This document shows, one piece after another, positions 12,573 through 24,670 of a DNA stretch of 64,000 nucleotides (position 1 is the first letter of the stretch; every line of letters starts with the position of its first letter). Position numbers and translations under genes: made by a program. This DNA comes from Limanda limanda (taxonomy: Eukaryota > Chordata > Actinopteri > Pleuronectiformes > Pleuronectidae), in contig NW_026870408.1 of NCBI RefSeq assembly GCF_963576545.1, positions 186,001 to 250,000 of the forward strand, given 5' to 3'. The notes beneath the pieces are model-generated. The model was not told the DNA's origin. It did no database searches and was given only the letters and a program-made list of their open reading frames with translations.

Positions 12573-13713
12573 CTAAATGGGGTAGCGCGCATCGATCGGT
12601 ACCATCCTTGAGCTTCTCCGACTTTCGGAAGGGTTAGGGTTAGGGTTAGGGATGAAAGCACATAGGAGAAAGAGATATTCTTGAATAACTTTTTTTGTGA
12701 AGGTCGGAGAGACTTGCAAGTAGGCTCTACCCCCACTAAATGGGGTAGCGCGCATCGATCGGTACCATCCTTGAGCTTCTCCGACTTTCGGAAGGGTTAG
12801 GGTTAGGGTTAGGGATGAAAGCACATAGGAGAAAGAGATATTCTTGAATAACTTTTTTTGTGAAGGTCGGAGAGACTTGCAAGTAGGCTCTACCCCCACT
12901 AAATGGGGTAGCGCGCATCGATCGGTACCATCCTTGAGCTTCTCCGACTTTCGGAAGGGTTAGGGTTAGGGTTAGGGATGAAAGCACATAGGAGAAAGAG
13001 ATATTCTTGAATAACTTTTTTTGTGAAGGTCGGAGAGACTTGCAAGTAGGCTCTACCCCCACTAAATGGGGTAGCGCGCATCGATCGGTACCATCCTTGA
13101 GCTTCTCCGACTTTCGGAAGGGTTAGGGTTAGGGTTAGGGATGAAAGCACATAGGAGAAAGAGATATTCTTGAATAACTTTTTTTGTGAAGGTCGGAGAG
13201 ACTTGCAAGTAGGCTCTACCCCCACTAAATGGGGTAGCGCGCATCGATCGGTACCATCCTTGAGCTTCTCCGACTTTCGGAAGGGTTAGGGTTAGGGTTA
13301 GGGATGAAAGCACATAGGAGAAAGAGATATTCTTGAATAACTTTTTTTGTGAAGGTCGGAGAGACTTGCAAGTAGGCTCTACCCCCACTAAATGGGGTAG
13401 CGCGCATCGATCGGTACCATCCTTGAGCTTCTCCGACTTTCGGAAGGGTTAGGGTTAGGGTTAGGGATGAAAGCACATAGGAGAAAGAGATATTCTTGAA
13501 TAACTTTTTTTGTGAAGGTCGGAGAGACTTGCAAGTAGGCTCTACCCCCACTAAATGGGGTAGCGCGCATCGATCGGTACCATCCTTGAGCTTCTCCGAC
13601 TTTCGGAAGGGTTAGGGTTAGGGTTAGGGATGAAAGCACATAGGAGAAAGAGATATTCTTGAATAACTTTTTTTGTGAAGGTCGGAGAGACTTGCAAGTA
13701 GGCTCTACCCCCA

Positions 13714-13870
13714 CTAAATGGGGTAGCGCGCATCGATCGGTACCATCCTTGAGCTTCTCCGACTTTCGGAAGGGTTAGGGTTAGGGATGAAAGCACATAG
13801 GAGAAAGAGATATTCTTGAATAACTTTTTTTGTGAAGGTCGGAGAGACTTGGAAAGTGGTTGCATCTGGA
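13714..13870 (+). repeat. 157-bp A unit, two TTAGGG
   Basis: One hexamer is missing. The unit ends an 11-unit A run and directly precedes the B with CTTCTGAAG at 13871. Confidence 0.93.
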
Positions 13871-16800
13871 CTAATTTGGGTCCTGCGGATCGATTGGTAC
13901 CATCCCCGAGCTTGTACGACCTTCTGAAGAGGTCGACCGACGAAATTCCCCCAAATCTGAGGAGATATTCTTGAATAACTTTTTTTGTGAAGGTCGGAGA
14001 GACTTGCAAGTAGGCTCTACCCCCACTAAATGGGGTAGCGCGCATCGATCGGTACCATCCTTGAGCTTCTCCGACTTTCGGAAGGGTTAGGGTTAGGGTT
14101 AGGGATGAAAGCACATAGGAGAAAGAGATATTCTTGAATAACTTTTTTTGTGAAGGTCGGAGAGACTTGCAAGTAGGCTCTACCCCCACTAAATGGGGTA
14201 GCGCGCATCGATCGGTACCATCCTTGAGCTTCTCCGACTTTCGGAAGGGTTAGGGTTAGGGTTAGGGATGAAAGCACATAGGAGAAAGAGATATTCTTGA
14301 ATAACTTTTTTTGTGAAGGTCGGAGAGACTTGGAAAGTGGTTGCATCTGGACTAATTTGGGTCCTGCAGATCGATTGGTACCATCCCCGAGCTTGTACGA
14401 CCTTCGGAAGAGGTCGACCGACGAAATTCCCCCAAATCTGAGGAGATATTCTTGAATAACTTTTTTTGTGAAGGTCGGAGAGACTTGCAAGTAGGCTCTA
14501 CCCCCACTAAATGGGGTTGCGCGCATCGATCAGTACCATCCTTGAGCTTCTCCGACTTTTGGAAGGGTTAGGGTTAGGGTTAGGGATGAAAGCACATAGG
14601 AGAAAGAGATATTCTTGAATAACTTTTTTTGTGAAGGTCGGAGAGACTTGCAAGTAGGCTCTACCCCCACTAAATGGGGTAGCGCGCATCGATCGGTACC
14701 ATCCTTGAGCTTCTCCGACTTTCGGAAGGGTTAGGGTTAGGGTTAGGGATGAAAGCACATAGGAGAAAGAGATATTCTTGAATAACTTTTTTTGTGAAGG
14801 TCGGAGAGACTTGCAAGTAGGCTCTACCCCCACTAAATGGGGTAGCGCGCATCGATCGGTACCATCCTTGAGCTTCTCCGACTTTCGGAAGGGTTAGGGT
14901 TAGGGTTAGGGATGAAAGCACATAGGAGAAAGAGATATTCTTGAATAACTTTTTTTGTGAAGGTCGGAGAGACTTGGAAAGTGGTTGCATCTGGACTAAT
15001 TTGGGTCCTGCAGATCGATTGGTACCATCCCCGAGCTTGTACGACCTTCGGAAGAGGTCGACCGACGAAATTCCCCCAAATCTGAGGAGATATTCTTGAA
15101 TAACTTTTTTTGTGAAGGTCGGAGAGACTTGCAAGTAGGCTCTACCCCCACTAAATGGGGTTGCGCGCATCGATCAGTACCATCCTTGAGCTTCTCCGAC
15201 TTTTGGAAGGGTTAGGGTTAGGGTTAGGGATGAAAGCACATAGGAGAAAGAGATATTCTTGAATAACTTTTTTTGTGAAGGTCGGAGAGACTTGCAAGTA
15301 GGCTCTACCCCCACTAAATGGGGTAGCGCGCATCGATCGGTACCATCCTTGAGCTTCTCCGACTTTCGGAAGGGTTAGGGTTAGGGTTAGGGATGAAAGC
15401 ACATAGGAGAAAGAGATATTCTTGAATAACTTTTTTTGTGAAGGTCGGAGAGACTTGCAAGTAGGCTCTACCCCCACTAAATGGGGTAGCGCGCATCGAT
15501 CGGTACCATCCTTGAGCTTCTCCGACTTTCGGAAGGGTTAGGGTTAGGGTTAGGGATGAAAGCACATAGGAGAAAGAGATATTCTTGAATAACTTTTTTT
15601 GTGAAGGTCGGAGAGACTTGCAAGTAGGCTCTACCCCCACTAAATGGGGTAGCGCGCATCGATCGGTAGCATCCTTGAGCTTCTCCGACTTTCGGAAGGG
15701 TTAGGGTTAGGGTTAGGGATGAAAGCACATAGGAGAAAGAGATATTCTTGAATAACTTTTTTGTGAAGGTCGGAGAGACTTGCAAGTAGGCTCTACCCCA
15801 ACTAAATGGGGTAGCGCGCATCGATCGGTACCATCCTTGAGCTTCTCCGACTTTCGGAAGGGTTAGGGTTAGGGTTAGGGATGAAAGCACATAGGAGAAA
15901 GAGATATTCTTGAATAACTTTTTTTGTGAAGGTCGGAGAGACTTGCAAGTAGGCTCTACCCCCACTAAATGGGGTAGCGCGCATCGATCGGTACTATCCT
16001 TGAGCTTCTCCGACTTTCGGAAGGGTTAGGGTTAGGGTTAGGGATGAAAGCACATAGGAGAAAGAGATATTCTTGAATAACTTTTTTTGTGAAGGTCGGA
16101 GAGACTTGCAAGTAGGCTCTACCCCCACTAAATGGGGTAGCGCGCATCGATCGGTACCATCCTTGAGCTTCTCCGACTTTCGGAAGGGTTAGGGTTAGGG
16201 TTAGGGATGAAAGCACATAGGAGAAAGAGATATTCTTGAATAACTTTTTTTGTGAAGGTCGGAGAGACTTGCAAGTAGGCTCTACCCCCACTAAATGGGG
16301 TAGCGCGCATCGATCGGTACCATCCTTGAGCTTCTCCGACTTTCGGAAGGGTTAGGGTTAGGGTTAGGGATGAAAGCACATAGGAGAAAGAGATATTCTT
16401 GAATAACTTTTTTTGTGAAGGTCGGAGAGACTTGCAAGTAGGCTCTACCCCCACTAAATGGGGTAGCGCGCATCGATCAGTACCATCCTTGAGCTTCTCC
16501 GACTTTCGGAAGGGTTAGGGTTAGGGTTAGGGATGAAAGCACATAGGAGAAAGAGATATTCTTGAATAACTTTTTTTGTGAAGGTCGGAGAGACTTGGAA
16601 AGTGGTTGCATCTGGACTAATTTGGGTCCTGCGGATCGATTGGTACCATCCCCGAGCTTGTACGACCTTCTGAAGAGGTCGACCGACGAAATTCCCCCAA
16701 ATCTGAGGAGATATTCTTGAATAACTTTTTTTGTGAAGGTCGGAGAGACTTGCAAGTAGGCTCTACCCCCACTAAATGGGGTAGCGCGCATCGATCGGTA

Positions 16801-19800
16801 CCATCCTTGAGCTTCTCCGACTTTCGGAAGGGTTAGGGTTAGGGTTAGGGATGAAAGCACATAGGAGAAAGAGATATTCTTGAATAACTTTTTTTGTGAA
16901 GGTCGGAGAGACTTGCAAGTAGGCTCTACCCCCACTAAATGGGGTAGCGCGCATCGATCGGTACCATCCTTGAGCTTCTCCGACTTTCGGAAGGGTTAGG
17001 GTTAGGGTTAGGGATGAAAGCACATAGGAGAAAGAGATATTCTTGAATAACTTTTTTTGTGAAGGTCGGAGAGACTTGGAAAGTGGTTGCATCTGGACTA
17101 ATTTGGGTCCTGCAGATCGATTGGTACCATCCCCGAGCTTGTACGACCTTCGGAAGAGGTCGACCGACGAAATTCCCCCAAATCTGAGGAGATATTCTTG
17201 AATAACTTTTTTTGTGAAGGTCGGAGAGACTTGCAAGTAGGCTCTACCCCCACTAAATGGGGTTGCGCGCATCGATCAGTACCATCCTTGAGCTTCTCCG
17301 ACTTTTGGAAGGGTTAGGGTTAGGGTTAGGGATGAAAGCACATAGGAGAAAGAGATATTCTTGAATAACTTTTTTTGTGAAGGTCGGAGAGACTTGCAAG
17401 TAGGCTCTACCCCCACTAAATGGGGTAGCGCGCATCGATCGGTACCATCCTGGAGCTTCTCCGACTTTCGGAAGGGTTAGGGTTAGGGTTAGGGATGAAA
17501 GCACATAGGAGAAAGAGATATTCTTGAATAACTTTTTTTGTGAAGGTCGGAGAGACTTGCAAGTAGGCTCTACCCCCACTAAATGGGGTAGCGCGCATCG
17601 ATCGGTACCATCATTGAGCTTCTCCGACTTTCGGAAGGGTTAGGGTTAGGGTTAGGGATGAAAGCACATAGGAGAAAGAGATATTCTTGAATAACTTTTT
17701 TTGTGAAGGTCGGAGAGACTTGCAAGTAGGCTCTACCCCCACTAAATGGGGTAGCGCGCATCGATCGGTACCATCCTTGAGCTTCTCCGACTTTCGGAAG
17801 GGTTAGGGTTAGGGTTAGGGATGAAAGCACATAGGAGAAAGAGATATTCTTGAATAACTTTTTTTGTGAAGGTCGGAGAGACTTGCAAGTAGGCTCTACC
17901 CCCACTAAATGGGGTTGCGCGCATCGATCAGTACCATCCTTGAGCTTCTCCGACTTTTGGAAGGGTTAGGGTTAGGGTTAGGGATGAAAGCACATAGGAG
18001 AAAGAGATATTCTTGAATAACTTTTTTTGTGAAGGTCGGAGAGACTTGCAAGTAGGCTCTACCCCCACTAAATGGGGTAGCGCGCATCGATCGGTACCAT
18101 CCTTGAGCTTCTCCGACTTTCGGAAGGGTTAGGGTTAGGGTTAGGGATGAAAGCACATAGGAGAAAGAGATATTCTTGAATAACTTTTTTTGTGAAGGTC
18201 GGAGAGACTTGCAAGTAGGCTCTACCCCCACTAAATGGGGTAGCGCGCATCGATCGGTACCATCCTTGAGCTTCTCCGACTTTCGGAAGGGTTAGGGTTA
18301 GGGTTAGGGATGAAAGCACATAGGAGAAAGAGATATTCTTGAATAACTTTTTTTGTGAAGGTCGGAGAGACTTGCAAGTAGGCTCTACCCCCACTAAATG
18401 GGGTAGCGCGCATCGATCGGTACCATCCTTGAGCTTCTCCGACTTTCGGAAGGGTTAGGGTTAGGGTTAGGGATGAAAGCACATAGGAGAAAGAGATATT
18501 CTTGAATAACTTTTTTTGTGAAGGTCGGAGAGACTTGCAAGTAGGCTCTACCCCAACTAAATGGGGTAGCGCGCATCGATCGGTACCATCCTTGAGCTTC
18601 TCCGACTTTCGGAAGGGTTAGGGTTAGGGTTAGGGATGAAAGCACATAGGAGAAAGAGATATTCTTGAATAACTTTTTTTGTGAAGGTCGGAGAGACTTG
18701 CAAGTAGGCTCTACCCCCACTAAATGGGGTAGCGCGCATCGATCGGTACCATCCTTGAGCTTCTCCGACTTTCGGAAGGGTTAGGGTTAGGGTTAGGGAT
18801 GAAAGCACATAGGAGAAAGAGATATTCTTGAATAACTTTTTTTGTGAAGGTCGGAGAGACTTGCAAGTAGGCTCTACCCCCACTAAATGGGGTAGCGCGC
18901 ATCGATCGGTACCATCCTTGAGCTTCTCCGACTTTCGGAAGGGTTAGGGTTAGGGTTAGGGATGAAAGCACATAGGAGAAAGAGATATTCTTGAATAACT
19001 TTTTTTGTGAAGGTCGGAGAGACTTGCAAGTAGGCTCTACCCCCACTAAATGGGGTAGCGCGCATCGATCGGTACCATCCTTGAGCTTCTCCGACTTTCG
19101 GAAGGGTTAGGGTTAGGGTTAGGGATGAAAGCACATAGGAGAAAGAGATATTCTTGAATAACTTTTTTTGTGAAGGTCGGAGAGACTTGCAAGTAGGCTC
19201 TACCCCCACTAAATGGGGTAGCGCGCATCGATCGGTACCATCCTTGAGCTTCTCCGACTTTCGGAAGGGTTAGGGTTAGGGTTAGGGATGAAAGCACATA
19301 GGAGAAAGAGATATTCTTGAATAACTTTTTTTGTGAAGGTCGGAGAGACTTGCAAGTAGGCTCTACCCCCACTAAATGGGGTAGCGCGCATCGATCGGTA
19401 CCATCCTTGAGCTTCTCCGACTTTCGGAAGGGTTAGGGTTAGGGTTAGGGATGAAAGCACATAGGAGAAAGAGATATTCTTGAATAACTTTTTTTGTGAA
19501 GGTCGGAGAGACTTGGAAAGTGGTTGCATCTGGACTAATTTGGGTCCTGCGGATCGATTGGTACCATCCCCGAGCTTGTACGACCTTCTGAAGAGGTCGA
19601 CCGACGAAATTCCCCCAAATCTGAGGAGATATTCTTGAATAACTTTTTTTGTGAAGGTCGGAGAGACTTGCAAGTAGGCTCTACCCCCACTAAATGGGGT
19701 AGCGCGCATCGATCGGTACCATCCTTGAGCTTCTCCGACTTTCGGAAGGGTTAGGGTTAGGGTTAGGGATGAAAGCACATAGGAGAAAGAGATATTCTTG

Positions 19801-20170
19801 AATAACTTTTTTTGTGAAGGTCGGAGAGACTTGCAAGTAGGCTCTACCCCCACTAAATGGGGTAGCGCGCATCGATCGGTACCATCCTTGAGCTTCTCCG
19901 ACTTTCGGAAGGGTTAGGGTTAGGGTTAGGGATGAAAGCACATAGGAGAAAGAGATATTCTTGAATAACTTTTTTTGTGAAGGTCGGAGAGACTTGGAAA
20001 GTGGTTGCATCTGGACTAATTTGGGTCCTGCAGATCGATTGGTACCATCCCCGAGCTTGTACGACCTTCGGAAGAGGTCGACCGACGAAATTCCCCCAAA
20101 TCTGAGGAGATATTCTTGAATAACTTTTTTTGTGAAGGTCGGAGAGACTTGCAAGTAGGCTCTACCCCCA
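13871..20170 (+). repeat. Array segment 4: B A2 B A3 B A9 B A2 B A14 B A2 B
   Basis: B units start at 13871, 14352, 14996, 16617, 17098, 19535 and 20016. A sub-pattern recurs three times at 13871, 16617 and 19535: a B with CTTCTGAAG, two A units, a B with TGCAGATC, then an A with A12T, G26A and CTTTTGG. Spacings are 2746 and 2918 bp, the difference being due to different A-run lengths. The 14-unit A run at 17253-19534 is the longest B-free stretch in the window. The 644-bp step from 14507 to 15151 is a local A3 B duplication. Confidence 0.92.
15640..15801 (+). repeat. 162-bp A unit (T7 shortened to T6)
   Basis: The homopolymer in the 45-bp block is one T shorter. The unit also has GGTAGCATC, which destroys its KpnI site, and ends in CCCCAA. 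This is the only A unit whose length change is not a whole hexamer. It could be a real mutation or a homopolymer sequencing error. Confidence 0.85.
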
Positions 20171-23100
20171 CTAAATGGGGTTGCGCGCATCGATCAGTAC
20201 CATCCTTGAGCTTCTCCGACTTTTGGAAGGGTTAGGGTTAGGGTTAGGGATGAAAGCACATAGGAGAAAGAGATATTCTTGAATAACTTTTTTTGTGAAG
20301 GTCGGAGAGACTTGCAAGTAGGCTCTACCCCCACTAAATGGAGTAGCGCGCATCGATCGGTACCATCCTGGAGCTTCTCCGACTTTCGGAAGGGTTAGGG
20401 TTAGGGTTAGGGATGAAAGCACATAGGAGAAAGAGATATTCTTGAATAACTTTTTTTGTGAAGGTCGGAGAGACTTGCAAGTAGGCTCTACCCCCACTAA
20501 ATGGGGTAGCGCGCATCGATCGGTACCATCCTTGAGCTTCTCCGACTTTCGGAAGGGTTAGGGTTAGGGTTAGGGATGAAAGCACATAGGAGAAAGAGAT
20601 ATTCTTGAATAACTTTTTTTGTGAAGGTCGGAGAGACTTGCAAGTAGGCTCTACCCCCACTAAATGGGGTAACGCGCATCGATCGGTACCATCCTTGAGC
20701 TTCTCCGACTTTCGGAAGGGTTAGGGTTAGGGTTAGGGATGAAAGCACATAGGAGAAAGAGATATTCTTGAATAACTTTTTTTGTGAAGGTCGGAGAGAC
20801 TTGGAAAGTGGTTGCATCTGGACTAATTTGGGTCCTGCGGATCGATTGGTACCATCCCCGAGCTTGTACGACCTTCGGAAGAGGTCGACCGACGAAATTC
20901 CCCCAAATCTGAGGAGATATTCTTGAATAACTTTTTTTGTGAAGGTCGGAGAGACTTGCAAGTAGGCTCTACCCCCACTAAATGGGGTAGCGCGCATCGA
21001 TCGGTACCATCCTTGAGCTTCTCCGACTTTCGGAAGGGTTAGGGTTAGGGTTAGGGATGAAAGCACATAGGAGAAAGAGATATTCTTGAATAACTTTTTT
21101 TGTGAAGGTCGGAGAGACTTGGAAAGTGGTTGCATCTGGACTAATTTGGGTCCTGCAGATCGATTGGTACCATCCCCGAGCTTGTACGACCTTCGGAAGA
21201 GGTCGACCGACGAAATTCCCCCAAATCTGAGGAGATATTCTTGAATAACCTTTTTTGTGAAGGTCGGAGAGACTTGCAAGTAGGCTCTACCCCCACTAAA
21301 TGGGGTTGCACGCATCGATCGGTACCATGCTTGAGCTTCTCCGACTTTCGGAAGGGTTAGGGTTAGGGTTAGGGATGAAAGCACATAGGAGAAAGAGATA
21401 TTCTTGAATAACTTTTTTTGTGAAGGTCGGAGAGACTTGCAAGTAGGCTCTACCCCCACTAAATGGGGTAGCGCGCATCGATCGGTACCATCCTTGAGCT
21501 TCTCCGACTTTCGGAAGGGTTAGGGTTAGGGTTAGGGATGAAAGCACATAGGAGAAAGAGATATTCTTGAATAACTTTTTTTGTGAAGGTCGGAGAGACT
21601 TGGAAAGTGGTTGCATCTGGACTAATTTGGGTCCTGCGGATCGATTGGTACCATCCCCGAGCTTGTACGACCTTCGGAAGAGGTCGACCGACGAAATTCC
21701 CCCAAATCTGAGGAGATATTCTTGAATAACTTTTTTTGTGAAGGTCGGAGAGACTTGCAAGTAGGCTCTACCCCCACTAAATGGGGTTGCGCGCATCAAT
21801 CAGTACCATCCTTGAGCTTCTCCGACTTTCGGAAGGGTTAGGGTTAGGGTTAGGGATGAAAGCACATAGGAGAAAGAGATATTCTTGAATAACTTTTTTT
21901 GTGAAGGTCGGAGAGACTTGCAAGTAGGCTCTACCCCCACTAAATGGGGTAGCGCGCATCGATCGGTACCATCCTTGAGCTTCTCCGACTTTCGGAAGGG
22001 TTAGGGTTAGGGTTAGGGATGAAAGCACATAGGAGAAAGAGATATTCTTGAATAACTTTTTTTGTGAAGGTCGGAGAGACTTGCAAGTAGGCTCTACCCC
22101 CACTAAATGGGGTAGCGCGCATCGATCGGTACCATCCTTGAGCTTCTCCGACTTTCGGAAGGGTTAGGGTTAGGGTTAGGGATGAAAGCACATAGGAGAA
22201 AGAGATATTCTTGAATAACTTTTTTTGTGAAGGTCGGAGAGACTTGGAAAGTGGTTGCATCTGGACTAATTTGGGTCCTGCAGATCGATTGGTACCATCC
22301 CCGAGCTTGTACGACCTTCGGAAGAGGTCGACCGACGAAATTCCCCCAAATCTGAGGAGATATTCTTGAATAACTTTTTTTGTGAAGGTCGGAGAGACTT
22401 GCAAGTAGGCTCTACCCCCACTAAATGGGGTTGCGCGCATCGATCAGTACCATCCTTGAGCTTCTCCGACTTTTGGAAGGGTTAGGGTTAGGGTTAGGGA
22501 TGAAAGCACATAGGAGAAAGAGATATTCTTGAATAACTTTTTTTGTGAAGGTCGGAGAGACTTGCAAGTAGGCTCTACCCCCACTAAATGGAGTAGCGCG
22601 CATCGATCGGTACCATCCTGGAGCTTCTCCGACTTTCGGAAGGGTTAGGGTTAGGGTTAGGGATGAAAGCACATAGGAGAAAGAGATATTCTTGAATAAC
22701 TTTTTTTGTGAAGGTCGGAGAGACTTGCAAGTAGGCTCTACCCCCACTAAATGGGGTAGCGCGCATCGATCGGTACCATCCTTGAGCTTCTCCGACTTTC
22801 GGAAGGGTTAGGGTTAGGGTTAGGGATGAAAGCACATAGGAGAAAGAGATATTCTTGAATAACTTTTTTTGTGAAGGTCGGAGAGACTTGCAAGTAGGCT
22901 CTACCCCCACTAAATGGGGTAACGCGCATCGATCGGTACCATCCTTGAGCTTCTCCGACTTTCGGAAGGGTTAGGGTTAGGGTTAGGGATGAAAGCACAT
23001 AGGAGAAAGAGATATTCTTGAATAACTTTTTTTGTGAAGGTCGGAGAGACTTGGAAAGTGGTTGCATCTGGACTAATTTGGGTCCTGCGGATCGATTGGT

Positions 23101-24670
23101 ACCATCCCCGAGCTTGTACGACCTTCGGAAGAGGTCGACCGACGAAATTCCCCCAAATCTGAGGAGATATTCTTGAATAACTTTTTTTGTGAAGGTCGGA
23201 GAGACTTGCAAGTAGGCTCTACCCCCACTAAATGGGGTAGCGCGCATCGATCGGTACCATCCTTGAGCTTCTCCGACTTTCGGAAGGGTTAGGGTTAGGG
23301 TTAGGGATGAAAGCACATAGGAGAAAGAGATATTCTTGAATAACTTTTTTTGTGAAGGTCGGAGAGACTTGGAAAGTGGTTGCATCTGGACTAATTTGGG
23401 TCCTGCAGATCGATTGGTACCATCCCCGAGCTTGTACGACCTTCGGAAGAGGTCGACCGACGAAATTCCCCCAAATCTGAGGAGATATTCTTGAATAACC
23501 TTTTTTGTGAAGGTCGGAGAGACTTGCAAGTAGGCTCTACCCCCACTAAATGGGGTTGCACGCATCGATCGGTACCATCCTTGAGCTTCTCCGACTTTCG
23601 GAAGGGTTAGGGTTAGGGTTAGGGATGAAAGCACATAGGAGAAAGAGATATTCTTGAATAACTTTTTTTGTGAAGGTCGGAGAGACTTGCAAGTAGGCTC
23701 TACCCCCACTAAATGGGGTAGCGCGCATCGATCGGTACCATCCTTGAGCTTCTCCGACTTTCGGAAGGGTTAGGGTTAGGGTTAGGGATGAAAGCACATA
23801 GGAGAAAGAGATATTCTTGAATAACTTTTTTTGTGAAGGTCGGAGAGACTTGGAAAGTGGTTGCATCTGGACTAATTTGGGTCCTGCGGATCGATTGGTA
23901 CCATCCCCGAGCTTGTACGACCTTCGGAAGAGGTCGACCGACGAAATTCCCCCAAATCTGAGGAGATATTCTTGAATAACTTTTTTTGTGAAGGTCGGAG
24001 AGACTTGCAAGTAGGCTCTACCCCCACTAAATGGGGTTGCGCGCATCAATCAGTACCATCCTTGAGCTTCTCCGACTTTCGGAAGGGTTAGGGTTAGGGT
24101 TAGGGATGAAAGCACATAGGAGAAAGAGATATTCTTGAATAACTTTTTTTGTGAAGGTCGGAGAGACTTGCAAGTAGGCTCTACCCCCACTAAATGGGGT
24201 AGCGCGCATCGATCGGTACCATCCTTGAGCTTCTCCGACTTTCGGAAGGGTTAGGGTTAGGGTTAGGGATGAAAGCACATAGGAGAAAGAGATATTCTTG
24301 AATAACTTTTTTTGTGAAGGTCGGAGAGACTTGCAAGTAGGCTCTACCCCCACTAAATGGGGTAGCGCGCATCGATCGGTACCATCCTTGAGCTTCTCCG
24401 ACTTTCGGAAGGGTTAGGGTTAGGGTTAGGGATGAAAGCACATAGGAGAAAGAGATATTCTTGAATAACTTTTTTTGTGAAGGTCGGAGAGACTTGGAAA
24501 GTGGTTGCATCTGGACTAATTTGGGTCCTGCGGATCGATTGGTACCATCCCCGAGCTTGTACGACCTTCGGAAGAGGTCGACCGACGAAATTCCCCCAAA
24601 TCTGAGGAGATATTCTTGAATAACTTTTTTTGTGAAGGTCGGAGAGACTTGCAAGTAGGCTCTACCCCCA
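20171..24670 (+). repeat. Array segment 5: tandem 2250-bp higher-order repeat, two copies
   Basis: Copies 20171-22420 and 22421-24670 each read A4 B A B A2 B A3 B (10 A plus 4 B, 14 units). Rare variants repeat in register: CTTTTGG at 20171/22421, ATGGAGTAG with CCTGGAG at 20334/22584, GGGGTAACG at 20660/22910, GGGGTTGCACGC at 21296/23546 and CATCAATCAG at 21777/24027. Differences include CCATGCTT near 21328 against CCATCCTT near 23578, and TGCAGATC in the B at 22266 against TGCGGATC in the B at 24516. B units start at 20823, 21141, 21622, 22266, 23073, 23391, 23872 and 24516. Confidence 0.94.

Larger units (their letters stand above)
10484..13870 (+). repeat. Array segment 3: A B A2 B A4 B A11
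   Basis: B units start at 10647, 11128 and 11935. The first part repeats the order seen at 3710-5315, including the AACC change before 10802, GCGCACAT at 10965, CAAATAGG before 11609 and GAGAAATTC near 11707, so it belongs to the 6774-bp offset duplication. The B at 11128 reads TGCAGATC where its partner at 4354 reads TGCGGATC. An 11-unit A run then fills 12090-13870. Two of its members (12416 and 13714) have lost one TTAGGG. Confidence 0.92.

Noticed and set aside
15640..15801. The T6 run as a biologically meaningful variant
   Set aside because: A single homopolymer length change in one unit is indistinguishable from sequencing error.
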